This document shows positions 25,623-34,962 of a DNA stretch of 64,000 nucleotides, piece after piece. Position 1 is the first letter of the stretch, and each line of letters begins with the position of its first letter. Source of the DNA: Stutzerimonas nitrititolerans (GTDB lineage: Bacteria > Pseudomonadota > Gammaproteobacteria > Pseudomonadales > Pseudomonadaceae); NCBI RefSeq assembly GCF_003696285.1, contig NZ_RFFL01000011.1, positions 108,902-172,901 on the forward strand, in the 5' to 3' direction. The notes under the pieces were generated by a model. It was not told the origin of the DNA. It saw nothing but the letters and a program-made list of their open reading frames with translations, and made no database searches. Position numbers and translations under genes: made by a program.

Positions 25623-28600
25623 TTACTGTTCAGGTTCAGTGTCACGCGCGACTCCTTTGAGCGACCGGATCAGTTTCTTGAATCCCCTTGTTTCAGCAAA
25701 CTTTTTGTACAAAGCAGGGGTGACCCGAGACAACTTGGCAACGGCCTCCCCCATCGCGCTACGGAGTTCAGGTGAGTATTTAAATGTAGCGATTTGCTCG
25801 GCCCTCGCATCGAAAAATTCGGCCAAAGCTGCAAGGCCTTCGGGGTTTCGGCTGAGGTATGACAGGAACAGTACGATCCGTAGCACCTCTTGCGGGTTCG
25901 ATGGCTGAATACTTGGAATCAGGTGGCCGTATTTTGCAAGCGGTGCAACAAAGTGCTCAGGCTCTACAGATTCGGCAAAGAGTAACGACCTCAAGCGAAT
26001 ACCGATGACATCTCGTTGCTGGGTATCAAGCCCCCTCAACAGTGCATTCACCATTGCGTACTGCTTTCCCCCCCACGGAGACGTTATCGAACTATTAGCA
26101 AGGGAGTTGAGCACTTGGATCAGAGCATCGTTGACAGCATCAATGGTTGGTATAGAAATCCCTCTTTGCATAACCGCATCCACGATTGACAAGTACTGCT
26201 TCTCTCCAGCCATGATGAGCTGAACCCACTCATCGCAAGTTCGCTCTTCTATCGTGACCTGTTTGAGCAGTCCCTCCCGTGTTTTGGGCAGTACCTTCTC
26301 ATCCGACGCCATGACGATTCTGATCAATTGGTCGTCCGTTTTTAGAACATCCCGGCATGCTTTTTCAATGTGCACGTCCCACGGGGTCAACCAGATTGCG
26401 ACGTCAAGCTCAGACATCTCAAAAGGTGCAACAGCGTTTGTCAGAACCCTGAAGTGAGCAGCTACCCAGTCACAGCGCAACGACCCAATACGCCGTTCCC
26501 GGATTAAGTACGCCAAGAAACCGCCGACTGGTTCACCGACTTGTTCATTAGCTAGGAGCTTGAACAGAGAGGCCGTTTGCAGCGTTGCGTTCGCAAGTGC
26601 GCGGAAGACCGACGATTCGAAGACTCCGTCTAAATCTTCCAGCTTGGCCAAAGCGTCCGCATCTGTTTGGCGGATATAGGTAACTGCAGCCACCGCTTTG
26701 ATCAGGGGACTGGCATTATTTGCAAGCAACGTGGTGATGGTGGTGCCTATGACCTGATCAACATTCGCGGCCAACGCCAGACCTAGCACTGCATTTTCAG
26801 CCTCACCAGCAGTGCCAACGAATTTTGCCAGCGCGGCGACCTCTGCAGGCTCAATGCCATCAGTCACGCCGCCACCCAGATCGAGATCCGCGTACAACCA
26901 TTCAAGCGCTTGCACGACAGATCCACTAGGCAACGGAACTCGGTCAAGCGGATAGTCAGCACAACTGACCAATTGCAACTGCGCCTCGCCTAAACCGGTT
27001 TTAGCGATGCTAATCGCCTTGGAATTGATCACATGCAGATGGGCCATATCGGGCAACAAATGCATCACATACTCTGCCCGCTTGACGATGACCTTTTCAA
27101 ACTCGAACCCTTGCGCGTGGAGATAGCGGTCATATTCCTCCATGAGGTTCCATACCAGCCCCAGCTGCTCCTGATCAAAACTGGAATTCAGCACCTTTAT
27201 CAGACTGGCCTTCAGATGATCACCATGATTAATCAGCAGACGACCGTCCAGCCCTCGGCCTTTGCAGTACCGTACAGCATCATAGAAATCTTCAGACCCT
27301 GTTAGCGACTCGCTGAATAATTCCAGTTGCGCGTTGTTGATCAGATCCAGCAAAGGTGTAATCCATTCGCCTTCTTCCGCCTGATGCGCGTTGGAAATGG
27401 TTGGCAGCAGAGAGGCCAGCACCGGTCGCTGAGCTATGAGCCGCTTTATGGCATCTGAGAAGCCGAACAGAGCAGTAAGCCTGCCCAAGGACTCGTGATC
27501 GTTGCGCGCGAAAGCCTCAGCCAACGGTGTGTCCAACAACTCAGCGATTGCGATATCACCCGTTGTTAGGTAATGAATTTGCAGAAACTGGATCTGCCAA
27601 CCTGTCTCCATTGTATCGCCAAGGATCGAGCTCAGCAGGGTTTGAGTCTCCCTGACTAGCTCCATTTGGGCTTTCTGAACTTTCTCGAACTCCTCCAAAT
27701 AGAGCGCCGAAAACCCATCTGTGCGAAGGATCTCTACCAAGGGGAACTCGGCATACTTGCAGAGCAGAAGATGGCCAGCGATAGCCAGGAGACTAATCTC
27801 TTCCCCTACCACGAGAGCAGTGGCGGCAATGTCGTTAATGAATTTTTTCTGCAGTCGAGGTGTGACAAGGCTGTTGGCCATCGGGCTGTGACGCTGCAGC
27901 AGTTGAGCGCTTTGCTCAATGAGGCGTCCATCTGTATCTGGAAACGAGTGGTTCCATAGCTGACGGAATCCGTCCTTCCAGCCTGAAGTAATGACAGGTG
28001 GTGAGCGGAACACGACAGGGAACTTCTTCGCAATGAAGTCCTTGCTGTCGTACCGGCGATCGCCATCTGCCTTCAAATACTCTGCGATTTTCGTCGAGCA
28101 GAAGGGAACAATGACGGTTAGATTCGCAGCTTCGGCAGCGACTGCGATAAAGATCTCCAAGTCGCTCCAGACTGAGCGCAGACTGTCTTTGGGCAAGCGA
28201 TCTAGGTTGTCCAGGATGATGACGAAGCGCTTGTCCTCAACAACCCTCAGTTGTTCAATCAGCGTCCTCTTAAGATCCAAGGGTGTGACCTCCTTGCCCA
28301 CCTCGATCTTTTCCTTAATGCGATCGTCGCTTGATCCCTTGAACAGGCTGAGCAAGCTCCAATCCTCATCACCTACCTTGGTATACCAGTGCCACAGTTT
28401 CGCGATTCCAAGGATAAATATCGGACTCAGCAAGGAAATGCAGTGGATGCCAATCAGCCACGGAGAGGTACCTTGAAGAAAACCTGGGAGCCAAGTTGCT
28501 TCAGGGGCATTGACCGCCGTAGCAACCTGCACGCTGCGCGATAGGGCGAATATCTCTCGGAATGAGGTAGCGGCAAAAAACAGACTGGCTATCACGCCCA

Positions 28601-29027
28601 AGGCCCATACACTTACGCGACTGTTTGTTTTTTTGGTGTACTCGAAAAGACGTCCTAATCCCCTGTCTCGCGAGGCCTGTACAGCTGCCGCTGCCCTGCT
28701 GACATGAGGCACATCCTGAAGCACCACGTCGGTGAACAGCTCGATGAAGTTGCTTTTGATCGAGCCCTGGTAGTTTTGCTCGCAATCGAAAAACCAGACC
28801 CTGAAGTCGGGGTCAGCAGCCGTCAGCTTCGCCTTCAACATGTTCAGGATCGAGCTCTTGCCGGAACCAAACTCACCGTCAAGCCCCACCACCTTAGATG
28901 GCTTAGCACTCAGCAAATGACCATGTATTGCGCTCGCCACCTTGTCGTGGCTGCCACCAGGGAATACATCCTCGCTTGCAGGGTGTTCGGTATGGAAATT
29001 AATCAACCGCATAGAAATCCCTTTCAT
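25623..29027 (-). CDS. membrane-anchored KAP family P-loop NTPase
   Basis: A 1134-residue protein with the KAP NTPase layout. Walker A is GEFGSGKSS (51-59). Two hydrophobic segments, about 138-158 and 190-212, are inserted between Walker A and Walker B, as is typical of KAP proteins, and Walker B is FVIILDNLDRL (268-278). The remaining ~750 residues look mostly helical with no recognised domain. KAP members include PifA, which excludes phage T7 in F-plasmid hosts, so phage defence is a reasonable guess. ATG 29027 (GAAGG site) and ATG 29012 (AAGGGA site) are both plausible starts. It is the only long gene between two direct element copies and appears more AT-rich than its neighbours. Confidence 0.85.
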   Translation of the reverse strand: MKGISMRLINFHTEHPASEDVFPGGSHDKVASAIHGHLLSAKPSKVVGLDGEFGSGKSSILNMLKAKLTAADPDFRVWFFDCEQNYQGSIKSNFIELFTDVVLQDVPHVSRAAAAVQASRDRGLGRLFEYTKKTNSRVSVWALGVIASLFFAATSFREIFALSRSVQVATAVNAPEATWLPGFLQGTSPWLIGIHCISLLSPIFILGIAKLWHWYTKVGDEDWSLLSLFKGSSDDRIKEKIEVGKEVTPLDLKRTLIEQLRVVEDKRFVIILDNLDRLPKDSLRSVWSDLEIFIAVAAEAANLTVIVPFCSTKIAEYLKADGDRRYDSKDFIAKKFPVVFRSPPVITSGWKDGFRQLWNHSFPDTDGRLIEQSAQLLQRHSPMANSLVTPRLQKKFINDIAATALVVGEEISLLAIAGHLLLCKYAEFPLVEILRTDGFSALYLEEFEKVQKAQMELVRETQTLLSSILGDTMETGWQIQFLQIHYLTTGDIAIAELLDTPLAEAFARNDHESLGRLTALFGFSDAIKRLIAQRPVLASLLPTISNAHQAEEGEWITPLLDLINNAQLELFSESLTGSEDFYDAVRYCKGRGLDGRLLINHGDHLKASLIKVLNSSFDQEQLGLVWNLMEEYDRYLHAQGFEFEKVIVKRAEYVMHLLPDMAHLHVINSKAISIAKTGLGEAQLQLVSCADYPLDRVPLPSGSVVQALEWLYADLDLGGGVTDGIEPAEVAALAKFVGTAGEAENAVLGLALAANVDQVIGTTITTLLANNASPLIKAVAAVTYIRQTDADALAKLEDLDGVFESSVFRALANATLQTASLFKLLANEQVGEPVGGFLAYLIRERRIGSLRCDWVAAHFRVLTNAVAPFEMSELDVAIWLTPWDVHIEKACRDVLKTDDQLIRIVMASDEKVLPKTREGLLKQVTIEERTCDEWVQLIMAGEKQYLSIVDAVMQRGISIPTIDAVNDALIQVLNSLANSSITSPWGGKQYAMVNALLRGLDTQQRDVIGIRLRSLLFAESVEPEHFVAPLAKYGHLIPSIQPSNPQEVLRIVLFLSYLSRNPEGLAALAEFFDARAEQIATFKYSPELRSAMGEAVAKLSRVTPALYKKFAETRGFKKLIRSLKGVARDTEPEQ

Positions 29028-29354
29028 GTCAAACCTTCACAACAGATTGCACTGGGTGAGTTCGCTCGGAGCTAAATGAGATTGTCAGCGAGACATCCGC
29101 CCAAGCCAAAGCACCATATTTAGTAATCACGTTAATATAAAGCACAAGATAGTGGCGTACTACTTGGATGGCAAGTAGCCATGCACGCTAGCGTAGAGGG
29201 CATTTTCCGGAGCGCATCAAATCTGCTCCATGGCTTAATGCGCAACCGTGTATCAAGGGCTGACTATCGGAACGGGTGATTCGTATGAACGAAAGATAAC
29301 AGACGCTGGATGCCTACTTCTGGCTGAATGCAGCCGATTGTCAGGGTCGCTTCC
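29028..29354. other. AT-richer leader region upstream of the KAP NTPase gene
   Basis: No gene found. A local AT-rich patch near 29115-29145 (TTAGTAATCACGTTAATATAAAG) could carry the leftward promoter of the NTPase gene. The region ends at the second element copy. Confidence 0.45.
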
Positions 29355-29521
29355 GGCCGAGGCTGTGTAAAAACACCAAACGCAGCTTGGCTGATGCAAA
29401 AACACCCCAAAAATCGCGCTTTACGTGAATTATTGGTCTGTAGAGAGCAGCCCTGCTTTTCCAGAATTGACGCAGAAGCACGCACTTCAGTTTCCGATCA
29501 GGTTTTTACACAGTCTGGGCC
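29355..29521 (+). mobile_element. MITE-like inverted-repeat element, copy 2
   Basis: A 167-bp direct repeat of the element at 25374-25539, differing at only a handful of positions (substitutions and single-base indels). Outer flanks CGCTTCC and GAAGCGG extend the inverted repeats. With copy 1 it brackets the KAP NTPase gene. It ends 45 bp from the stop of the MFS gene at 29567. Confidence 0.75.
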
Positions 29522-29566
29522 AGAAGCGGACGCTCGCTAACTAACGTGGAAAACCAATACCTCGGC

Positions 29567-30721
29567 TCACACTTGCGTTACCTCGCTCAGTGGCCCACGC
29601 ATCAATACCAGCGCTAGCAAGATCGACAGACCAATGAAGCCGGATGCCGCATAGCCCAAGCTGCCTAGGCCGAAATTGTCGATTACATGACCACCAACAA
29701 TGGCGCCCAAGCCAATCCCCAGGTTCGCGCCGGAAATGTTTAGCGAGGCACCAAAGGCTGGCGTTTCGGGTGCTGTTTTCATCAACCGAACGTGGCTGAC
29801 CAAAAAGAGCGCCGCTTGAGTGATGCCCCACACCGCCATGGCGATGGCTAGCGCAGTGGTCGAATGGATGCTTGGGATCAACGCGACCATGCCCATGATC
29901 ATGAACAGTGAAAAGCCAATGGATGCCCACAATGGGTGGCGATCCACAGCGTGGCCGCCTAGCGAATTGCCGATCAATCCCACTGCGCCAAATGCCATCA
30001 GGCACCAACCCACGACTGTGCCATTGAAGCCGGCCAAGCGTTCGAGGATGTCCGCAAGGTAGGTGTAGGCAGTGAACATCCCACAAAACACCAGAACCGA
30101 AAGCAACACGTGCCCCTGCATTTCCAGGCTGCGTAGTACCCGAAACTGTTTGAGCAAGGACGTCTCTGCACTGTGCACCTGGATGGTAGGCAGAAAAAAG
30201 AACAGCAGAAGCGCCTTGGCAAATGCCAGCGCGCCCAACAGGCCAAAGGCCGCACGCCAACCCAGCGCATCAGCGACCAGCGCGCCGACGGGAATGCCAA
30301 ATACCGTGGCGCACACCACGCCAAACGAAATTTTTGCCACTGCCTGTCCGGCCTGTTCTGCGCCGACCAGATCCATCGCCGCCTCGCTGGCCAGGGCCCA
30401 GAATACCGGCAGCGCCAACGCTGGTAGCAAGCGGGCCACAGCCATCACCTCAATGTTGGGTGCCATTGCCGCCAGCAGGTTGGCCAGACCGAACAGCACC
30501 ATGATGCTGACAAACAGCTTGCGACGTTCGAATCGAGCAAAGTAAGCCGTCAGAAAGGGGCCGAGACACGCGACCGTGAAGGCGAAAAGGGTGACCAGCA
30601 AGCCCGCCTGGGGAATGCTGACGGCCAGGTCACGGGCGATTCCGGGCAGCAGGCCGACGATGATGAACTCGGTGGTCAGCACGGTGAAACCGGCGGCCGA
30701 CAAAAGCAGAATGGGTAGCAT
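29567..30721 (-). CDS. MFS transporter (AraJ/sugar-efflux type)
   Basis: A 384-residue, 12-helix major facilitator protein of the DHA1/AraJ type, probably a drug or metabolite exporter. FIIVGLLPGIARDLAVSIPQ after the first helix and the loop FARFERRKLFVSIM between helices 2 and 3 are usual for this group. Its ATG overlaps the stop of a possible small gene by 1 nt (TGATG). Substrate unknown. Confidence 0.87.
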   Translation of the reverse strand: MLPILLLSAAGFTVLTTEFIIVGLLPGIARDLAVSIPQAGLLVTLFAFTVACLGPFLTAYFARFERRKLFVSIMVLFGLANLLAAMAPNIEVMAVARLLPALALPVFWALASEAAMDLVGAEQAGQAVAKISFGVVCATVFGIPVGALVADALGWRAAFGLLGALAFAKALLLFFFLPTIQVHSAETSLLKQFRVLRSLEMQGHVLLSVLVFCGMFTAYTYLADILERLAGFNGTVVGWCLMAFGAVGLIGNSLGGHAVDRHPLWASIGFSLFMIMGMVALIPSIHSTTALAIAMAVWGITQAALFLVSHVRLMKTAPETPAFGASLNISGANLGIGLGAIVGGHVIDNFGLGSLGYAASGFIGLSILLALVLMRGPLSEVTQV

Positions 30722-30876
30722 CAGAACTCCAGAAAGCCACCAACGGGATCAATCTTCAGAGCGGGCTGCCGTCCGTTATAAACGGCGTGCAATCCCACAA
30801 TCATCTGCACAAAACCAAAAGCACCGATGGCGGCTGCGGAAATTGCAGAGATCACCCGCATGAAAGCGGCAGGCAT
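30721..30876 (-). CDS. possible small hydrophobic protein upstream of MFS gene
   Basis: A 51-residue frame beginning MPAAFMRVISAISAAAIGAF with one hydrophobic segment, ending GGFLEF-stop exactly at the MFS start (TGATG coupling). The ribosome binding site is weak and no family is recognised. The coupled junction is the main reason to list it; it may also be the degraded end of a larger gene. Confidence 0.35.
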   Translation of the reverse strand: MPAAFMRVISAISAAAIGAFGFVQMIVGLHAVYNGRQPALKIDPVGGFLEF

Positions 30877-31139
30877 TTTAAGGCGTAGAACCGATGTTTA
30901 GTTGAGAGCCAGGCAGGCCGCCTAATCAAATGCGTACCGTCCATTCATAAATTTTCTTTTTCAGTTGCACGATTATTTATTGTTTTTTTGACTGCTTTCC
31001 CCTCACTAGGATGGACCTGTTCTCAACGAATAAGCTCGATGTCAGGGGCTGTATGGCCTAGGCATCCTGCCTGTCTTGCCTGCTGATGATGGTAGGTTCT
31101 GTTGTTGGTCAGGTTCTACTAAAACGCACGGGGATGACG

Positions 31140-31925
31140 ATGGATCTTGGTATCAAAGGTAAGCGGGCTCTGGTTCTCAGCGCTGGCGGTGGTCTAGGCG
31201 GTGCAATAGCGGTCGCGTTGGCGAAAGAGGGTGCATTGGTGTGCATCGCTGGTCGCAGCGAAGAGTCGCTAACCGCCACGGCTGAGCGCGTCCAGGCGGT
31301 AGGAGGCCAAGTACGGACCTACGTGTGGGATTTGAGCGAGAGTGAACAATGCCGTGAGGGGGTGCAGAAAATCCTGGCCGATGTCGGGGGTATCGACATC
31401 CTGATCAACAACACGGGTGGCCCTCAGCCGGGGCCTGCGTTCGGGCAGTCGCTGGAGAACTGGCGCGCGGCGTTCGAATCCATGGTGATCTCTGTAATCG
31501 GCATCACGGATCTCTTGCTTCCGGGCATGCGTGAGCGCGGCTGGGGCAGGGTCATCACCAGCACCTCTTCGGGGGTGGTTGCGCCCATTGCGAATCTTGC
31601 ACTTTCCAATGTCGCGCGTGCCTCGCTGTTGGGGTGGTCCAAGACCCTGGCCCGGGACGTGGCCAAGGATGGCATCACCTCGAATGTGGTCATTCCTGGC
31701 CGCATCGGTACGAACCGCACGCGCTTCCTTGACGAAGCGCGCGCCAAGCGCGAAGGGCGCGATGTCGAGTCGGTCGAAGCGGAGAGCGCCGCAAGCATTC
31801 CGCTGGGGCGCTATGGCACCACGGACGAATATGCCGATGTGGTGACTTTCCTCGCCAGCGAGCGGGCCAGCTACGTGACGGGCACGACCGTCCGGATCGA
31901 TGGCGGCCTCATTCCAAGCATCTAA
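31140..31925 (+). CDS. SDR family oxidoreductase lacking the canonical tyrosine
   Basis: A 261-residue short-chain dehydrogenase-like protein. The cofactor loop is [15 protein letters not shown] (about residues 14-28) and [10 protein letters not shown] replaces the usual NNAG. Where classical SDRs have YxxxK the sequence is [17 protein letters not shown]: no tyrosine is present, a feature of the 'BKR-like' divergent SDR subgroup. GGGG 6 nt before ATG 31140 favours that start; ATG 31134 is an alternative. It forms a unit with the RraA-like gene 16 bp downstream. Reaction unknown. Confidence 0.85.
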   Translation: MDLGIKGKRALVLSAGGGLGGAIAVALAKEGALVCIAGRSEESLTATAERVQAVGGQVRTYVWDLSESEQCREGVQKILADVGGIDILINNTGGPQPGPAFGQSLENWRAAFESMVISVIGITDLLLPGMRERGWGRVITSTSSGVVAPIANLALSNVARASLLGWSKTLARDVAKDGITSNVVIPGRIGTNRTRFLDEARAKREGRDVESVEAESAASIPLGRYGTTDEYADVVTFLASERASYVTGTTVRIDGGLIPSI

Positions 31926-31941
31926 AACTCCATCGGAACTC

Positions 31942-32652
31942 ATGACCATGAACAATGATGAGCAGTCCTTCAACGCCCTGGCGAAGGTCACCACGGCGAC
32001 CTTGACCACCGTACTGTTGAAAAAAGGGCTTCGTAACGTCTGGATACGGGGTGCGCGGCCATTGTGTTCCGCCTCCGAGCGGAAAGTAGGGCGTGCATTC
32101 ACGGTGCGTTTCATTCCCGCCCGGGAAGACCTCGCGACCCCGGCATCCTGGAGTTCGCCAAACTCTACCCGCGGCGCCATTGAACAGATGCCTGAAGGCT
32201 GTATTGCGGTCGTCGATGCAAACGGCGTCACCGATGCCGGGTTCTGGGGGGATATCCTGTGTCAACGCATGGCCGAGCGGGGCGTGGCTGCTCTGGTAAG
32301 CGATGGGGCCGTCAGGGATCTGGCCGGGGTCCAGTCCACAGGCCTGGCGATTTGGGCCAACGGTGCCGCAGCTCCGCCTTCGGTCGCCGGGCTGACTTTC
32401 GCCGATTGGGAGCAACCTGTCGGGTGCGGTGGCGTGGCGGTGTTTCCCGGGGATGTCATCGTTGCCGACATCGACGGCGCAGTGGTGATCCCGGCGGCTC
32501 TCCTGGATGAGGTGGTCGAAGAGGCTGTGGAACAGGAACGCCTGGAAGCCTGGATCATGAACGAAGTGAAGAACGGTGCAGCACTTCCCGGCCTGTATCC
32601 GGCCAATGAGGAAAACCGGGCGCGCTATGAGGCGGCCAAGAAAGATCTGTAG
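31942..32652 (+). CDS. RraA-like protein (HMG/CHA aldolase superfamily)
   Basis: A 236-residue member of the RraA fold. This fold includes regulators of RNase E and 4-hydroxy-4-methyl-2-oxoglutarate aldolases. The signature arginine and aspartate appear in MAERGVAALVSDGAVRDLAG (about residues 113-132), and VFPGDVIVADIDGAVVIP is the conserved C-terminal sheet, both consistent with the aldolase-type metal and pyruvate site. Being next to an SDR and a LysR regulator favours a catabolic enzyme rather than an RNase E regulator. Confidence 0.82.
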   Translation: MTMNNDEQSFNALAKVTTATLTTVLLKKGLRNVWIRGARPLCSASERKVGRAFTVRFIPAREDLATPASWSSPNSTRGAIEQMPEGCIAVVDANGVTDAGFWGDILCQRMAERGVAALVSDGAVRDLAGVQSTGLAIWANGAAAPPSVAGLTFADWEQPVGCGGVAVFPGDVIVADIDGAVVIPAALLDEVVEEAVEQERLEAWIMNEVKNGAALPGLYPANEENRARYEAAKKDL

Positions 32653-32699
32653 GAACTCGGCTTGTGTGCCTGATTCCGTAAAGAAAGCGTGACCGAAAG

Positions 32700-32723
32700 A
32701 AGACGGGCCTCATGGCCCGTCTT
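32700..32723 (+). terminator. intrinsic-type hairpin after RraA-like gene
   Basis: Perfect 10-bp arms AAGACGGGCC and GGCCCGTCTT enclose a TCAT loop, 48 bp after the RraA-like stop, followed by GCGTTTATG. The T-run is weak, but the stem is strong and correctly placed. Confidence 0.7.
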
Positions 32724-32869
32724 GCGTTTATGAGCCATTGGAAATGCAGGAACTGGCCTTCCGAGAAGCAGCAGGCGGATTGCAAGCGCGTCGACTCCGG
32801 CAATACGGAGCCCGTGACATTACCGAAGGGGCGCTATATTTTTTGAGCTACCACAACGGAAATTTGTGA

Positions 32870-33766
32870 ATGATCAAAGAGCTCAAGACCTTCATTGCCG
32901 TTGCCCGCGAGGGAACCTTCACGGCTGCCGGCGACAGGATCGGCCTGACGCAAGCGGCTGTGAGTGCCCAGATTCACAGGCTTGAGATTGAGCTCGGAGT
33001 CGAGCTGTTCGATCGGTCCGGTCGCTCCGCACAACTGAACGCGATCGGTCTCCAGGCGCTGCAACAAGCGAAAGACCTGATTCGGATGTACGAGGGCCTC
33101 GGTGCCTCACTGCCTGGAGCGGGGGCTCCCTCGCTGGTCGCGATTGGTGCGATCGCTTCACTGCAGCGAAATGTTTTTCCGCTGGCGCTCGCCAGGTTTC
33201 ACAAACTGCACAAGACGTTGCGTAGCAGAGTCCTGCCTGGCCTATCGATCCATCTGCTCGATCTGGTTGATTCGGGTGAGATCGATATGGCCGTGATGAT
33301 AAGGCCCGCTTTCTCGATACAGGCGGATTTGCGCTGGAGAACGTTAGCCTGCGAGCCCTACAGGTTGATCGTGCCCAAAAGTACGCAGGGCGACGACTGG
33401 CGAGAAATCCTGTCGAACGAGCCCTTCATCCGCTATGACCGGGCGTCTTTTGGCGGACGGCAAGTCGACCGGTTCCTGCAGCGCAAGGATGTGAGTCCAC
33501 GAGAAACATGCGAGCTGGACGAGCTCGATGCGATCGTGCAGCTCGTGGAAAACGCTGTTGGCGTGGCACTGATTCCCGAAACGCTGGGGACGCGATGCTG
33601 GCCCGCCGGGATCAGGTCAATCGACCTGGGCGTCGATACCTTCCACAGGGAAGTCGGCACGGTGTATCGGGCCGAAAAGGAAGCAGGCCATCCGATCATG
33701 GATTTTGTCGAGATTCTTCACGCCGTTGCCGACCGCACTTGCAGTCGTCGTCAAATCGACCGCTGA
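32870..33766 (+). CDS. LysR family transcriptional regulator
   Basis: A 298-residue LysR regulator. The N-terminal winged helix is [20 protein letters not shown] followed by [12 protein letters not shown] (about residues 8-40); the rest is the LysR substrate-binding domain. It lies downstream of the SDR/RraA pair in the same direction, after the terminator hairpin. Its stop overlaps the end of the convergent arsH by 16 nt. Target genes are not known; the SDR/RraA pair is the nearest candidate. Confidence 0.88.
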   Translation: MIKELKTFIAVAREGTFTAAGDRIGLTQAAVSAQIHRLEIELGVELFDRSGRSAQLNAIGLQALQQAKDLIRMYEGLGASLPGAGAPSLVAIGAIASLQRNVFPLALARFHKLHKTLRSRVLPGLSIHLLDLVDSGEIDMAVMIRPAFSIQADLRWRTLACEPYRLIVPKSTQGDDWREILSNEPFIRYDRASFGGRQVDRFLQRKDVSPRETCELDELDAIVQLVENAVGVALIPETLGTRCWPAGIRSIDLGVDTFHREVGTVYRAEKEAGHPIMDFVEILHAVADRTCSRRQIDR

Positions 33767-34452
33767 TTCACCCGAGCCGACAACTGCTCGGCAGTCTCCT
33801 TGCGCTCGGAATAACGATCCACCAGAAACGCCTGCCGGTCGCGTAGCAGCACGGTGAACTTCACCAACTCCTCCATCACGTCGACGACCCGGTCGTAGTA
33901 CGCCGAGGGCTTCATTCGGCCGGCGTCGTCGAATTCCATGTAGGCCTTGGGTACCGAAGATTGGTTGGGGATGGTGAACATGCGCATCCAGCGGCCGAGC
34001 ACGCGCAGCTGGTTGACCACGTTGAACGACTGCGAGCCGCCGCAGACCTGCATCACCGCCAGCGTCTTGCCCTGGGTGGGGCGGACGGCGCCGAGGGCCA
34101 GGGGAATCCAGTCGATCTGCGCCTTGAACACCGCCGACAGCGCGCCGTGCCGCTCGGGGGAGCACCACACCTGGCCTTCCGACCACTGCATCAGGTCGCG
34201 CAACTCCTGCACCTTGGGGTGTTCCACGGGAGCGTCGTCGGGCAGCGGTAAGCCGGATGGATCGAAGATCCGGGTTTCGGCACCGAAGTGTTCCAGCAGG
34301 CGCGCGGCTTCCTCCACCAGCAGGCGGCTGAAGGAGCGCTCGCGGGTCGATCCGTACAGCAGCAGGATGCGTGGTTTGTGGCTACTCGAACCGGCCACGG
34401 CCGGCGTGCCGTCGAACAGCGAAAGGTCGAGGTTGGGCAGTTGTTCTGTCAT
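33751..34452 (-). CDS. arsH: ArsH, NADPH-dependent FMN reductase (organoarsenical oxidase)
   Basis: A 233-residue flavoprotein of the NADPH-dependent FMN reductase family. [20 protein letters not shown] is the FMN phosphate loop and [19 protein letters not shown] is diagnostic for ArsH, which oxidises trivalent organoarsenicals to less toxic pentavalent forms. It is the last gene of a leftward arsRBCH operon, 12 bp after arsC. Confidence 0.93.
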   Translation of the reverse strand: MTEQLPNLDLSLFDGTPAVAGSSSHKPRILLLYGSTRERSFSRLLVEEAARLLEHFGAETRIFDPSGLPLPDDAPVEHPKVQELRDLMQWSEGQVWCSPERHGALSAVFKAQIDWIPLALGAVRPTQGKTLAVMQVCGGSQSFNVVNQLRVLGRWMRMFTIPNQSSVPKAYMEFDDAGRMKPSAYYDRVVDVMEELVKFTVLLRDRQAFLVDRYSERKETAEQLSARVNQRSI

Positions 34453-34464
34453 CTGTCCTCCGGT

Positions 34465-34935
34465 TCAGAGAGTGCCGATGCGATCCAGCTCGTGCTTGAG
34501 CTCGTCGCGCCCGAGGGTGTCGAAGGGCAGGGCGAGAAAAGCTCTGCAGCGTTGCTCAATACGGGCCAGCGTGGCGCGGAAGGCGGCATCCATCGCAGCC
34601 TCGTCACCGACTGCTTCGGATGGATCCTCCAGCCCCCAGTGAGTCTTCAGCGCCGGGCCGAAGTACAGCGGACAGGCTTCGCCCGCGGCCTTGTCGCAGA
34701 CGGTGATGACGATATCCGGCGGGTTGTCGGCGAAGGCGTCGTTGCCCTTGCTGCTCAGACCGGCGATGGAAATACCGGCCTGCTGCAATGTGGTGAGGCT
34801 GCGCGGCAATACCTGCCCCTTGGGAAAGCTCCCGGCACTCACCGCAGCGAAGCCTGCCGGTGCCAGATGGTTGAACATGGCTTCGGAAAGGATGCTGCGG
34901 CAGCTGTTGGCCGTGCACATGAACAGGACTCGCAT
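34465..34935 (-). CDS. arsC: arsenate reductase ArsC (thioredoxin-type, LMW-phosphatase fold)
   Basis: A 156-residue enzyme that reduces arsenate to arsenite in the cytoplasm. The phosphatase loop CTANSCR (7-13) at the N-terminus supplies the nucleophilic cysteine; the relay cysteines C80 and C88 lie in VITVCDKAAGEACPLYFGP. This cysteine set marks the low-molecular-weight phosphatase-type ArsC family. Third gene of the operon, 27 bp after arsB. Confidence 0.93.
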   Translation of the reverse strand: MRVLFMCTANSCRSILSEAMFNHLAPAGFAAVSAGSFPKGQVLPRSLTTLQQAGISIAGLSSKGNDAFADNPPDIVITVCDKAAGEACPLYFGPALKTHWGLEDPSEAVGDEAAMDAAFRATLARIEQRCRAFLALPFDTLGRDELKHELDRIGTL

Positions 34936-34962
34936 GGGGTGCTCCTGCCGCCGGGGCGGTCG

